A DNA stretch of 64,000 bases, taken from the NCBI RefSeq assembly GCF_002285795.1, contig NZ_CP022961.1, positions 1,178,001 to 1,242,000 of the forward strand, read 5' to 3'. The notes beneath the pieces are model-generated. The model saw only the letters and a program-made list of their open reading frames with translations. It was not told where the DNA came from and made no database searches. A program made the position numbers and the translations under genes. Source of the stretch: Plantactinospora sp. KBS50 (GTDB lineage Bacteria; Actinomycetota; Actinomycetes; Mycobacteriales; Micromonosporaceae). Of the stretch, positions 24,934-34,178 are shown one piece after another. Positions within the stretch are counted from its first letter, which is position 1; each line of letters opens with the position of its first letter.

Positions 24934-26271
24934 GTGCGCAAGGGGTACAGGACGTGGATCGCGGCGTCGTCGGCGGTCCTGGCCGCCTCGCTGGCGCTGA
25001 CCGGATGCGGCAGCGGCGGCGAGCAGAAGACCGCCGACGGCAGGACGGTGGTCACCTTCTGGCAACAGAAGTTCGAGGACTACCAGCAGGCCTGGTTCAA
25101 GAAGCAGGTCGACACGTTCAACACCAACCAGACCAAGATCAAGGTTGACCTCCAGGTCGTACCGGCCGACACCTGGCCGCAGAAGCTGAAGGCCGCGCAG
25201 GCCGCCGGCAAGGCCCCCGACATCGCGACCACCAACTACGGCAACATCCCGGCCGCCGTGGCCAACGGCGAGCTGGCCGAGCTGGACGGGCTGCTGCCGA
25301 CCGAGGCGTTCGACGACATCAAGGACAACGTCCGCAGCTTCGTCACCATCAACGGCAAGCACTACGCGTACCCGATGCTCGTGGAACCGTCCACGGTGCT
25401 GTACTACCGCACGGACCTGGCCGAGGCGGCCGGCCTGGACCCGGCGAAGCCGCCGGCGTCCTGGGCCGAACTCGACACCTGGGCCGCCAAGCTGACCCAG
25501 GGCAAGGTCAAGGGGATGACGATCGCCTCGGCGGCGCCCGATCTGGGCTGGTCGAGCTGGGGCCTGCAGTACAACGCCTGCGGGCACCTGCCGGTGGCCG
25601 ACGACTGGTCGAAGTCGGTGGCCACGGAGCCGTGCTTCGAGCGGCTGCTGGGTCTGTACAAGGGCCTCTACCAGGGCGGGTACATGCCCAAGCAGCCGAA
25701 GGTCGGGTACGCCGACGGCACCCCGTACGGTCAGGGCGAGGTCGCGATGATGGCCGGCGGATCGTGGGTGGTGGGCCAGCTCAAGAACGAGTTCCCGAAG
25801 ATGATCGAGAAGACGGCGGTGGCGCCGTTCCCGTCGGTCGACGGCGATCCGAGCCGGACCACCGCGACGCTCGGCGGCTGGACGCTGACCGTGGACGCCA
25901 AGTCGAAGGCCAAGCAGGACGCGGCCGAGTTCGTCGCCTGGCTGCTGGCCGGCGAGCCGGCCATCATGGCCGACTTCTTCAAGGCCAGCGGCTTCTCCAA
26001 GTACACCGTGCGCACGTCGGTGGACGAGGCGCTGGCCAGCAACGCGGACGCCTCGGCCGACCCGTTCATGAAGATCATCTCCGAGAGGGTGGTGCCGAAC
26101 GGCAAGGCCGAGCCGGCGTACCCGTGGGACATCTCGCTGGCCTTCGGCACGGCGATCGAGTCGGCCATGAAGGGCGGCAGTGACGCCCCGGCGGCGCTGC
26201 GGAAGGCGGACGCCGCCATCAACGACGTCATCAAGAAGCAGTCCCTTGCCGGAACGGCACCGACCCGCTAG
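24934..26271 (+). CDS. ABC sugar transporter substrate-binding lipoprotein (CUT1)
   Basis: 445 residues from a GTG behind AGGAGGAGGA. The signal peptide ends in a lipobox (LALTGC). The mature part is a class-I sugar-binding protein: VVTFWQQKFEDYQQAWF, the hinge strand GKHYAYPMLVEPSTVLYYRTDL and MMAGGSWVVGQL typical of family 1 solute-binding proteins. It would capture the oligosaccharide delivered to the two permeases that follow. The neighbouring endo-D-arabinanase-like lipoprotein and shared operator suggest D-arabinan fragments as ligand; this is inference. Confidence 0.93.
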   Translation: MRKGYRTWIAASSAVLAASLALTGCGSGGEQKTADGRTVVTFWQQKFEDYQQAWFKKQVDTFNTNQTKIKVDLQVVPADTWPQKLKAAQAAGKAPDIATTNYGNIPAAVANGELAELDGLLPTEAFDDIKDNVRSFVTINGKHYAYPMLVEPSTVLYYRTDLAEAAGLDPAKPPASWAELDTWAAKLTQGKVKGMTIASAAPDLGWSSWGLQYNACGHLPVADDWSKSVATEPCFERLLGLYKGLYQGGYMPKQPKVGYADGTPYGQGEVAMMAGGSWVVGQLKNEFPKMIEKTAVAPFPSVDGDPSRTTATLGGWTLTVDAKSKAKQDAAEFVAWLLAGEPAIMADFFKASGFSKYTVRTSVDEALASNADASADPFMKIISERVVPNGKAEPAYPWDISLAFGTAIESAMKGGSDAPAALRKADAAINDVIKKQSLAGTAPTR

Positions 26272-26346
26272 AACCGGTCCACCCGGTGCCCGGGGACGCG
26301 TTCCACCAGCCTCCCCGGGCACCCACACCTGGCAAGGGGGACAACC

Positions 26347-27330
26347 GTGGCCCTAGTGCAGCAACCGGCCGGACCGGCGGCGTCGACCGCCGCCGTCCCG
26401 CCCGTCCCACCCGCGCCGGCCGGGCGCCGCAGGCGGCGGGTGCCGGCGGCCCGGCAGGGGCGGGAGAACCTGACCGCGTACCTGATGATCGCCCCGATGG
26501 TGATCCTGCTGAGCATCTTCGTGGCCTGGCCGCTGGCCTACTCGGTGTACCTCAGCACCTTCAAGATCAGCTTCTATCAGGAACCCGAGTTCGTCGGGCT
26601 CGACTTCTACGGGTACGTGCTGGAGAGCGCCGGCTTCTGGCACTCGATCGTCGTCGGCCTGTACTACGCGCTGCTGACCGTGCCCACGATCATGGCGCTG
26701 TCGCTGCTGCTGGCCACCTTCATCAAGTCGCTCAGCAAGCGGGCCGCGGCGTTCATGAAGACCACCGTGTACCTGCCGGCGGTGATGTCCACGGTGGTGA
26801 CCTCGGTGCTGTTCGTCTTCATGTACCAGGACGAGGGCGTCGCCAACTGGCTGCTCGGCCTGCTCAGCCAGGGCCCGGTGAACTGGCTCAACGACCCGCA
26901 CCTGGCGCTGCCGGCCATCGCCATCCCGGGGATCTGGCTCGGCTTCGGCATCTCCACCCTGATCATGCTGGCCGGGCTGCTCGACATCCCGGACAGCTAC
27001 TACGAGCAGGCCCAGATCGACGGCGCCGGCTGGTTCACCCAGCTTCGGCACATCACCATCCCCCTGCTGAAGAACGTGCTGCTGTACCTGTTCGTCACCG
27101 GGTTCACGCTGGCCATCCAGATGCTCGACCTGCCGTTGATCATGACGGGCGGCGGGCCGGTGGAGGCGACCAACACCCCCAACCTCTACATCTTCGATTC
27201 CTTCCGCGACCTCACCCCGTACGCCACCAGCTTCTCGCTGACCGCCGCGCTGCTGCTGTTCGCGGTCATCGGGGCGATCTCGATGGTGGTCTTCCGGCTG
27301 GTCCGGTCCGACAAGGCCGTGGACGGCTAG
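26347..27330 (+). CDS. ABC sugar transporter permease (MalF type)
   Basis: 327 residues from a GTG; a Pro/Ala-rich, then arginine-rich cytosolic leader precedes six membrane helices. The EAA loop that docks on the ATPase is SYYEQAQIDGAGWFTQLRHI, in the usual place two-thirds along, followed by ITIPLLKNVLLYLF. The operon lacks an ATP-binding subunit, as is normal for actinobacterial CUT1 systems that share a multitask ATPase (MsiK) encoded elsewhere. Confidence 0.93.
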   Translation: MALVQQPAGPAASTAAVPPVPPAPAGRRRRRVPAARQGRENLTAYLMIAPMVILLSIFVAWPLAYSVYLSTFKISFYQEPEFVGLDFYGYVLESAGFWHSIVVGLYYALLTVPTIMALSLLLATFIKSLSKRAAAFMKTTVYLPAVMSTVVTSVLFVFMYQDEGVANWLLGLLSQGPVNWLNDPHLALPAIAIPGIWLGFGISTLIMLAGLLDIPDSYYEQAQIDGAGWFTQLRHITIPLLKNVLLYLFVTGFTLAIQMLDLPLIMTGGGPVEATNTPNLYIFDSFRDLTPYATSFSLTAALLLFAVIGAISMVVFRLVRSDKAVDG

Positions 27331-27351
27331 GAGCCACCCTAGGAGAAACCC

Positions 27352-28173
27352 ATGCCAGCGCGTCTTCCCCGGCAGGTCGCCTCGGGCGTCCTGATGGTCC
27401 TGATCACGGTCAGCATTCTGTTCCCGGTGGCCTGGATGGCGATCGCCGGTTTCAAGGGCCGTACCGAGGTGCTCCGGTCACCGTTCCAGTTCTTCCCGGA
27501 CATGTGGCGCTTCGACAACTACGCGAAGATCCTCCAGGATCCGCAGTTCGCCCGGGCGATGGTCGTCACGTTCGTCGGGGCGCTGCTGTTCACGGTGCTC
27601 AGCCTCACGGTGAACTCGCTGGCCGCGTACGCGTTCGCCCGGCTGGAGTTCCGCGGCAAGCGCTTCTGGTGGGTCTACTGCATCACCCCGATGTTCATCC
27701 CCACCATGGCGATCATGCTGACCTCGTTCGTCGTGGTGTCGAAGCTGAACATGCTGAACACGCTGGCCGTGCTGATCATCCCGGGCGCCGCCTCCGGGGC
27801 GCAGATGTTCTTCCTGCGGCAGTTCTACCTGGGCTTCCCGATCGCCGTCGAGGAGGCGGCGCTGATCGACGGCGCGAGCCGGTGGCAGATCTTCACCCGG
27901 CTGTTCCTGGCGCAGTCCGGCGCCCCGTTCGTGGTGATGGGCATCGCGTCCTACCTGGCCTACTGGAACGCCTACGTCTGGCCGATCCTGACCATCACCG
28001 ACCCGAACCTCACCCAGATCATGCAGTTCCTCGGCAACTTCCGCTCCGACCGCGGCAACCAGTGGGAGCTGCTGATGGCCGGCTCCACCCTGGCGTCGCT
28101 GCCGACCATCATCCTGCTGTTGATCTTCCAGCGGTTCATCGTGAACGGCGTGCGCATCTCCGGCATCAAGTGA
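27352..28173 (+). CDS. ABC sugar transporter permease (MalG type)
   Basis: 273 residues from an ATG after AGGAGA. Six predicted membrane helices; the EAA loop is AVEEAALIDGASRWQIFTRL. It pairs with the MalF-type permease 21 bases upstream. Stop codon and convergent M23 peptidase gene are 44 bases apart, so the operon ends here. The operon therefore is DUF4185 lipoprotein, binding protein, permease, permease. Confidence 0.93.
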   Translation: MPARLPRQVASGVLMVLITVSILFPVAWMAIAGFKGRTEVLRSPFQFFPDMWRFDNYAKILQDPQFARAMVVTFVGALLFTVLSLTVNSLAAYAFARLEFRGKRFWWVYCITPMFIPTMAIMLTSFVVVSKLNMLNTLAVLIIPGAASGAQMFFLRQFYLGFPIAVEEAALIDGASRWQIFTRLFLAQSGAPFVVMGIASYLAYWNAYVWPILTITDPNLTQIMQFLGNFRSDRGNQWELLMAGSTLASLPTIILLLIFQRFIVNGVRISGIK

Positions 28174-28217
28174 CGCCGGGCCGCTCCCGCCCGGACCGGG
28201 CGGGAGCGGCGCCGCGT

Positions 28218-29166
28218 TCAGTAGGTGATTTCGCCGGTGAGGCCGAAGTAGTCGTGCCATTTTTGGCTGGGTTGGAAGGTGGTTCCGGTGGAGAGGGCGG
28301 TGTAGACGTCGTTGGTGGTGCCTTGGGTGAAGACGATGAGGTCGTCTTTGCCGTCGCCGTTGACGTCGCCGAGGTAGGGGTGTTCGCCGGTGAGGCAGAA
28401 GTGGTCGTGCCATTTGATGGTGGTGCCGGTGAAGGTTGTTCCGGTGGAGGTGGCGGCGTAGACGTCGGCGTCGGGGTTGCAGGTGAAGGTGACGATGTCG
28501 GCTTTGCCGTCTCCGTTGATGTCGCCGACGCGGGGTTGTTCGCCGGTGAGGGAGAACAGGTCGTGCCATTTTTGGGCGGGTTGGAAGGTGGTGCCGGTGG
28601 AGAGGGCGACGTAGACGTCGGCGGTGGTGGTGGTGCCTTGGGTGAAGGTGATGATGTCGGCTTTGCCGTCTCCGTTGACGTCGGCGACGGCGGGGGTTTC
28701 GCCGGTGGGGGCGAACCAGTCGTGCCATTTTTGGGCGGGGGTGAAGGTGGTGCCGGTGGAGAGGGCGACGTAGACGTCGGCGAGGTTGTTGTGGGTGAAG
28801 GTGATGATGTCGTCTTTGCCGTCGCCGTTGACGTCGCCGACGGCGGGGATTTCTCCGGCGGGGGCGAACCAGTCGTGCCATTTGGCGCCGCAGCAGAAGG
28901 TGGTGCCGGTGGACAGCTCGACGTAGACGTCGGCGAGGGTGCCGCCGGTGAAGGTGATGATGTCGTCTTTGCCGTCGCCGTTGAAGTCTCCGGTGAGGGG
29001 GGTTTCGCCGGTGAGGCCGAAGTAGTCGCTCCACTTCACTGAGGTGCCGGCGAAGGCTGATCCGGTGGAGGTGGCGACGTAGACGTCGTTGCGGGTGCCG
29101 AGGGTGAAGGTGATGATGTCGTCTTTGCCGTCGCCGTTGAAGTCGGTCGACGACCCGGCCACCGGC
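28218..29166 (-). repeat. FG-GAP domain DNA repeat, copy 1
   Basis: This stretch is nearly identical to 46650-47595 but in the opposite orientation, and largely to 44706-45415. Protein sequences of copies 1 and 3 are the same over the full domain, from VAGSSTDFNGDG to GEITY. Coding uses GAA, AAA and CAA where neighbouring genes prefer GAG, AAG and CAG. Confidence 0.9.
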
Positions 29167-29801
29167 ACCGGCGGCGCGGACTGCCCGCAGTTGTCGCTGA
29201 CCAGGTACTTCTGGTCGTAGACCCCGGGGTACGGGGCCAGCGACACCCCGTTGATGGCGATGGTCTGGCCGACGCCGTTGAGCAGTTGCTCGTAGTGGGC
29301 GTGCGGGCCGGAGGAGTTGCCGGTGCTGCCGGTGATCCCGATCTGCTGGCCCTGCTGGACGTACGCGCCGTCGGCGACCGAGTAGGCGCTGAGGTGGAAG
29401 TGGTAGGTGGTCCAGCCGCCGCCGTGGTCGATGGCGATGTAGTTGCCGGCCCCGCCGGGCTCGGAGTACCGGTGGGCCACGCCCGCGGCCGACGCGAGCT
29501 GCGGGGTCCCGTTGGTGGTGCCGCCGTCGGCGCGGACGAAGTCCAGGGCCAGCCGGACCTCGCCGTCGTGGTGGCTGTACGTCCACCGTTGCCCGCACGG
29601 GAACGGCGCCTTGAAGACGGGTGCGGCGAGCGCGGCCGCCGGTGCGGTGAGCGAACCGGTCAGCACGGCCGCGGCGAGGACGACGGCGGCGACCAGGCCG
29701 CGGCCCACGATGGTGTGCCGGCGGCGACCTCCGGTCGAAGGGAGCCGGCGACCCGGGCGCGGGCGGGAATGACCCGCGGTGGCGCGGGGTGGTCGGGGCA
29801 T
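28218..29801 (-). CDS. secreted M23 peptidase with seven FG-GAP-like repeats
   Basis: 527 residues from an ATG eight bases after AGGAG; the frame stays open upstream but into another gene, so this start is preferred. A long arginine-rich signal peptide ends near LAAPVF. Residues 65-190 are a LytM-type M23 domain with HHDGEVRLALDF, the HxH in YHFHLS and the GPHAHYE motif, so zinc ligands are present. The C-terminal 310 residues are seven repeats of about 45 residues, each with a calcium-type DxNGDGKxD loop and a KWHDxF block. It would cut peptidoglycan cross-bridges or stem peptides outside the cell. A LacI-type site lies 120 bases upstream. Confidence 0.9.
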   Translation of the reverse strand: MPRPPRATAGHSRPRPGRRLPSTGGRRRHTIVGRGLVAAVVLAAAVLTGSLTAPAAALAAPVFKAPFPCGQRWTYSHHDGEVRLALDFVRADGGTTNGTPQLASAAGVAHRYSEPGGAGNYIAIDHGGGWTTYHFHLSAYSVADGAYVQQGQQIGITGSTGNSSGPHAHYEQLLNGVGQTIAINGVSLAPYPGVYDQKYLVSDNCGQSAPPVPVAGSSTDFNGDGKDDIITFTLGTRNDVYVATSTGSAFAGTSVKWSDYFGLTGETPLTGDFNGDGKDDIITFTGGTLADVYVELSTGTTFCCGAKWHDWFAPAGEIPAVGDVNGDGKDDIITFTHNNLADVYVALSTGTTFTPAQKWHDWFAPTGETPAVADVNGDGKADIITFTQGTTTTADVYVALSTGTTFQPAQKWHDLFSLTGEQPRVGDINGDGKADIVTFTCNPDADVYAATSTGTTFTGTTIKWHDHFCLTGEHPYLGDVNGDGKDDLIVFTQGTTNDVYTALSTGTTFQPSQKWHDYFGLTGEITY

Positions 29802-29920
29802 GGCGTGACTCCTGTCCATCAGGGGTGGGCGGCCGGACGGGGTGACCGGTGGGCCGCGGGACGGTGAGCCGGGACAAGGTGGCCTGGCGGCGGTGGCCCA
29901 GGCTCGCAAAGTGGGCCGAT

Positions 29921-29934
29921 TGAAACCGGTTGCT
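29921..29934. promoter_or_regulatory. LacI-type operator C (TGAAACCGGTTGCT)
   Basis: Palindrome with central CG, differing from the consensus by C/G changes around the centre (ACCGGT for ATCGAT). It is 120 bases upstream of the M23 peptidase start and would place this peptidoglycan hydrolase in the same regulon as the arabinan enzymes. Confidence 0.5.
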
Positions 29935-30098
29935 TCGGCCAGTGTCAATAGTCGGGATCCGTGGGACTCGATTGATGGCCGAGAATGCGCAATGATATAG
30001 CCGGTTAAATCGGCGAATAGCGAGCGGCCGAGCGGAAAGGACGGCGCTCCGCTGTCGGCGACGTATTGACAGTTCTCGCACCCTACGGAAGCCTTGTC

Positions 30099-30112
30099 TG
30101 CAATCGATTTCT
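30099..30112. promoter_or_regulatory. LacI-type operator D (TGCAATCGATTTCT)
   Basis: Matches the consensus TGnAATCGATTTC and lies 29 bases before the start of the propeller glycosidase, downstream of a TTGACA box. Confidence 0.6.
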
Positions 30113-30140
30113 CGGCGTACGGCTCGCAGTGGAGGCGACA

Positions 30141-32285
30141 ATGGGTGCTGGTGCCGGCCGGCGGCGTACCGCACGGATGCTCGCCGCCGCGCTGCTCGGC
30201 GCGGCCCTGGTGGCCCTGCCCGCGCGACCGGCCGCCGCCGACGACCCGGTCCGGTCCGAGGCCGAGGCGCTCCCGGTGGTCGCCGCGACCGCACCGGTGC
30301 AGGCCCAGGCCAACTGCTGCGGGGTGAGCTGGTCGGCCGGGCGGCAACTGTGGCTGCGCGGCACCCGCGCGGGCGACTCGGTCACCGTGACCCTGCCCGC
30401 GGTGCCGGCCGGCCAGTACGACCTGGGCGGCGTGCTGACCCGGGCCGCCGACTACGGCACCCTGCGGTTCGCGGTCGACGGGGTGGCCATCGGCCAGCTC
30501 TTCGACGGCTACGCCCCGACCGTGCGGATCGTCGCCGGGGTGCCGCTCGGCTCGGCCTCGCTGACCGCCGGCAGTCACCGGCTGACCGTGACGGTGACCG
30601 GTCGGGCCTCGGCGGCCACCGGCTACTTCGCCGGGCTGGACACGATCACCCTGCGCCGGGTCGGCCCGCAGGCCACCGTCAGCACGCTCGGTTACGAACT
30701 GCCCGGGGAGACCCCGAGCCGCGGCGCGCTGACCCGGGTCTACAACCCGGGCGCCGGCCAGAGCACCGGGTGGTACTACAACGACCACACGATCGTGCGG
30801 GATCAGCAGACCGGAGTCTGGCACCTGTTCGGCATCACCCACGCCGAACCCGGGGCGCCGCAGGACGAGAAGACCTTCGGGCACGCCACCGCGCCCGCGC
30901 CGACCGGGCCGTGGACCACCCAGGCCGCGGCGCTGACCGCCGACCCGTCCGCCGGCGAACAGTGGATCTGGGCGCCGCACGTGGTCTACGACCAGGGCAC
31001 GTACCACATGTTCTACGCCGCCGGAAACCCGGACCTGACCAGCTACCGGATGCAGCTGGCCACCTCCACCGACCTGTACCACTGGACGCGCAGCCCGGCC
31101 AACCCGCTGTTCACCGACGGCTGGGAGGCGCGCGACCCGATGGTGACCCGGATCGGCGACCGGTGGGTCATGTACTACACGGCCACCTCCGACCGGACCG
31201 GCGGCAACCACGTCGTCGCCTACCGGGCCAGCACCGACCTGCGGACCTGGAGCGCCCGGTCGGTCGCGTACGCTTCCCCGGTGACCGGGCGGGCCGGCGG
31301 GCAGACCGAGTCGCCGTTCGTGGTCCACCGCGGCGACTGGTACTACCTCTTCGTCTGCTGCGACGGCACCGACTACACCGCCGCGTACCGGCGGACCGCC
31401 GTCTACCGCAGCCAGGACCCGTTCCACTTCGACGGCGCCGAGAAGGTGACCGTGCTGGACGCGCACGCCGCCGAGGTGGTGACCGACGGCGACACCTGGT
31501 ACCTCAGCCACGCCGGCTGGGGCCAGGGCGGGCTGTGGCTGGCCCCGCTGACCTGGACCGCCGGCGTGGTGGCCCGGGGCTACACGATCAGCACCGACTT
31601 CCTCCGGGCCGACGTGCGGACCTGGCCCACCACCCGGATCGCGGCGCTGGCCGTGGACCCGGCGGGCACCGGCGACCACCGCCGGGTCCTCGACTCCTCA
31701 CACCGGGGCACCGGGCCGTACCTGGCGGTCGGGCGCTTCGACATCACCGACCGGGCCGGTACGCCGAGCCGGATCGACGTCTCCGCGGACGGCTCCCGGA
31801 TCAACCTGGTCGGCATCCCGTTCGGCGACGAGCCGGTCAGCGCCGACTGGCTGCTGACCGTGGCGCCGCGGTGGACCGGACCGGCCCTGCAGAGCGACCT
31901 CGTCTGGTCGGTCACCGGCCCGCCCACCGCCGCGGTGTGGGAGGTGGCCTTCAACATCGACGGCGCGCTGGCCGCGGTCGGCGACCCGGCCGTGGCCGCC
32001 CGGCCGACCGGCGACGTCGCCGGGATGCCCCGGTGGACCATGACCACGGGCGGCGGACTGTCGCTTGTCACCGCCCACCGCGAGGGCTCGGCCTGGCGCG
32101 GCGACAACACCTGGTACGACGCCGGGCACGCGATGGCCGCCTGGCAGCCGCTGTGGCGTTCCGGCGGCACCGGGTGGGCGGTCGGGGCGTACCCCGGCGG
32201 GACCTGGCGGCTGGCGGCGAGCGCCGCCGACCGGGACGTCGCCTTCGCCGACACCGTCTACACCGCGATCAACACCGTTCCGTGA
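30141..32285 (+). CDS. secreted five-bladed propeller glycosidase (GH43/GH32-like) with N-terminal CBM-like domain
   Basis: 714 residues from the ATG after GGAGG. Signal peptide cut near RPAAADDP. Residues about 30-185 form a beta-sandwich of CBM35-like type (EAEALPVV at the start, GTRAGDSVTVTLP, YFAGLDTITLRRV). Then a furanosidase-type propeller: WYYNDHTIVRD gives the first acidic residue, WEARDPMVTRIGDRWVMYYT the RDP aspartate and HAAEVVTDGDTWYLSHAG the likely acid glutamate; a C-terminal beta-sandwich follows. Such enzymes cleave arabino-, galacto- or fructofuranosides. Within this locus a furanosidase acting on arabinogalactan (arabinan or galactofuran side) is the best guess. It overlaps the convergent gene by 17 bases. 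Confidence 0.75.
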   Translation: MGAGAGRRRTARMLAAALLGAALVALPARPAAADDPVRSEAEALPVVAATAPVQAQANCCGVSWSAGRQLWLRGTRAGDSVTVTLPAVPAGQYDLGGVLTRAADYGTLRFAVDGVAIGQLFDGYAPTVRIVAGVPLGSASLTAGSHRLTVTVTGRASAATGYFAGLDTITLRRVGPQATVSTLGYELPGETPSRGALTRVYNPGAGQSTGWYYNDHTIVRDQQTGVWHLFGITHAEPGAPQDEKTFGHATAPAPTGPWTTQAAALTADPSAGEQWIWAPHVVYDQGTYHMFYAAGNPDLTSYRMQLATSTDLYHWTRSPANPLFTDGWEARDPMVTRIGDRWVMYYTATSDRTGGNHVVAYRASTDLRTWSARSVAYASPVTGRAGGQTESPFVVHRGDWYYLFVCCDGTDYTAAYRRTAVYRSQDPFHFDGAEKVTVLDAHAAEVVTDGDTWYLSHAGWGQGGLWLAPLTWTAGVVARGYTISTDFLRADVRTWPTTRIAALAVDPAGTGDHRRVLDSSHRGTGPYLAVGRFDITDRAGTPSRIDVSADGSRINLVGIPFGDEPVSADWLLTVAPRWTGPALQSDLVWSVTGPPTAAVWEVAFNIDGALAAVGDPAVAARPTGDVAGMPRWTMTTGGGLSLVTAHREGSAWRGDNTWYDAGHAMAAWQPLWRSGGTGWAVGAYPGGTWRLAASAADRDVAFADTVYTAINTVP

Positions 32286-33186
32286 CCGCGGGCGTCACGC
32301 TGAAGACGTACTCCTGCTCGTGGCCCGGCCGGTACGGCTCGTGCAGTTCGACGTTCTCGAAGGCGACCCCGCCGGGAATCGGCGCGGTGCTGGCCCAGTA
32401 CCGGCTCCGCCCGTTCACCAGCACCGCCAGCTCCGGGCCGGGCCGCCGCACCCGCCAGCCCTGCACGGCCGGAGCGCCGACGTACCGCCAGTGCTCGGCG
32501 ACCTCGTCGGCGTAGCCGGCGGCGCTCGGGTCCGGCTCGTCGGTGCTGGCGGTCACCAGCGCGCCGCCGTCCGGGGTACGGCTCAACTCGGCCAGGCCGA
32601 ACCGGGCGTGCCGGGTGAAGCCGCTGCCGTCGAAGCCCGGCCAGAGGCCGCCGGCGGTGACCGTCCGGTCGGCCAGGTGCAGCCGGCGCAGCCGCGCGTA
32701 GTTGCCCATCGTGGCGGTGAGGGTGAGCACGGCCAGGTCCACGGAGGCCGGCGTCGGCCACGCGGCCAGCGCCACCTCGTGCGGCCGGTCGGCCCGGAAC
32801 CGGGCGCGTACGCACACCTCGGCCCCGTTGTCGAAGCGTTCCACCGGGAAGTGCACGGTGAGCCGCTCGACACCCGCGTGCCGGTCCAGCACCCCGGGCG
32901 CGGGCCGGTCCGGGTCGCCTCCGTCGGGCCGGTCGGCGGAGTGGATGCGCTTGCCCGCGCAACCGTCCAGCGCGCTCCACTCCAGCTCCGAGTAGCCCCG
33001 CTCGGTGGCACCCACAGGGGTCGGCTCCACGGCCACGAAGTTGATCAGACGCTCCGGCCGGTGACCCAGGTACGGGGCGTAGATCCGCAGCAGGCCGCGC
33101 GGCCCGGGCAGCGGCGCCAGCCCGACCTGCAGGCCGGCGGCGTGCCCCCAGCGCGGTTCCCGGCCGGGGCGCAGCCAGCCGTTCAT
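32269..33186 (-). CDS. unrecognised protein, last gene of the D-arabinose operon
   Basis: 305 residues, coupled to the dehydrogenase gene by an ATGA overlap. No signal peptide or membrane segment. The sequence is beta-rich, with LLRIYAPYLGHRPERLINFV near the N-terminus, RGYSELEWSALDG, then VCVRARFRADRPHEVALAAW and a central LTATMGNYARLRRLHLADRT. It looks like a beta-sandwich or mutarotase-like fold but carries no motif I can name. Cotranscription with kinase, GH116, isomerase and dehydrogenase suggests an accessory role in intracellular arabinoside breakdown. I give no function. Confidence 0.7.
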   Translation of the reverse strand: MNGWLRPGREPRWGHAAGLQVGLAPLPGPRGLLRIYAPYLGHRPERLINFVAVEPTPVGATERGYSELEWSALDGCAGKRIHSADRPDGGDPDRPAPGVLDRHAGVERLTVHFPVERFDNGAEVCVRARFRADRPHEVALAAWPTPASVDLAVLTLTATMGNYARLRRLHLADRTVTAGGLWPGFDGSGFTRHARFGLAELSRTPDGGALVTASTDEPDPSAAGYADEVAEHWRYVGAPAVQGWRVRRPGPELAVLVNGRSRYWASTAPIPGGVAFENVELHEPYRPGHEQEYVFSVTPAVTERC

Positions 33187-34178
33187 GCCACCTGCACCTT
33201 GAGTCCGGTACGCGCGCGGACCGCCCGGACGGCGTCCGGGAAGTCGTCGAGCGCGAAGGTGTCGGTCACCATCCGGTCCGCCGCGATGGCGCCGGAGGTC
33301 ATCAGGGTGATGGCGGGCTCGAAGGTGTGCAGCACCGCCATCGACCCGAGGATGGTCAGCTCGTCGTTGTACACCTGGAACGGGGAGAGCCGGACCGACG
33401 CGTCGGCCGGGCTCACGCCGAACACCAGCAGCGTGCCGCCGCGGGCCAGGCCGGTCAGCGCCGCCTGGGCCGCCGCCGGTACGCCGGTGGCCTCGATCGC
33501 GTACTCGAAGCCGATGTCCCGCTCGGCGAGCAGCGCGTCGACCGAGCCGGCGACGGTGTCGGCGCCGAGGCTGGCTGCGAGTTCCCGGCGACCGGGATCG
33601 GTGTCGACCACGGCGATCCGGGCCGCGCCGCTGCGCCGGGCCGCCTGGGCCAGCAGCAGCCCGATCGTGCCCGCCCCGACGATCAGCAGTTCGGAGCCGG
33701 GCGCCATGGCCAGCCGGCGCAGGCCGTGCACCACACAGGACAGCGGCTCGACCAGGGCGGCCGCCGCCCAGCCCAGCGAGTCCGGCACCGGATGAGCGTT
33801 GCCGGCCGGCACCGCCACGTACTCGGCGAAGGCGCCGTCGACGGTGTCGCCGATCGCGCCCCAGCGCTGGCACAGGTTGCCGCGCTGCCGGCGGCAGTAG
33901 ACGCAGGTCCCGCAGAACAGCGACGGGTCCACCGCCACCCGGTCGCCGGTGCGGATGCCGGTCACGCCGGCGCCGAGCGCCACCACCTCGCCGGCGAACT
34001 CGTGCCCGGGGACCAGCGGGAACGGCGCGGGCGGGAACTCGCCGTCGATGATGTGCAGGTCGGTGCCGCACACCCCGGCCGCCCGCGGCGCCACCACGAT
34101 CTCGCCGGCCGCCGGGGTGGGGTCGGGTACCCGGGTGACGCCGAACCGGCCGGGCTCGGCGATGACGACGGCCCTCAC
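33183..34178 (-). CDS. zinc-dependent medium-chain alcohol dehydrogenase
   Basis: 331 residues from a GTG overlapping the isomerase stop. The catalytic-zinc site is GVCGTDLH and [12 protein letters not shown], the structural zinc cysteines are [15 protein letters not shown], and the NAD(P) fold is [17 protein letters not shown]. This is the threonine/sorbitol dehydrogenase branch. Between a FucI-type isomerase and an unknown gene, a polyol or pentose substrate (D-arabinitol or D-arabinose) is plausible, but the family is too broad to decide. Confidence 0.88.
   Translation of the reverse strand: MRAVVIAEPGRFGVTRVPDPTPAAGEIVVAPRAAGVCGTDLHIIDGEFPPAPFPLVPGHEFAGEVVALGAGVTGIRTGDRVAVDPSLFCGTCVYCRRQRGNLCQRWGAIGDTVDGAFAEYVAVPAGNAHPVPDSLGWAAAALVEPLSCVVHGLRRLAMAPGSELLIVGAGTIGLLLAQAARRSGAARIAVVDTDPGRRELAASLGADTVAGSVDALLAERDIGFEYAIEATGVPAAAQAALTGLARGGTLLVFGVSPADASVRLSPFQVYNDELTILGSMAVLHTFEPAITLMTSGAIAADRMVTDTFALDDFPDAVRAVRARTGLKVQVA

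Larger units (their letters stand above)
29802..30140. other. 339-bp divergent promoter region with two LacI-type sites
   Basis: It separates the M23 gene (minus) and the propeller glycosidase gene (plus). It is AT-richer at 29935-30030 and holds one LacI-type palindrome near each gene (listed separately) and a TTGACA at 30066-30071 that may be the -35 box for the glycosidase; its -10 box is not clear. GCCGGTTAAATCGGC at 30000-30014 is a further small dyad. Confidence 0.55.

Noticed and set aside
29802-31679. N-terminal extension of the M23 peptidase frame to 31679 (minus strand)
   Set aside because: The frame is open only because of GC bias; it runs opposite the propeller glycosidase gene, and the ATG at 29801 has a good ribosome site and signal peptide.
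33183-34178. Naming the dehydrogenase L-threonine 3-dehydrogenase
   Set aside because: Only superfamily zinc and NAD motifs are visible; the context is pentose metabolism.
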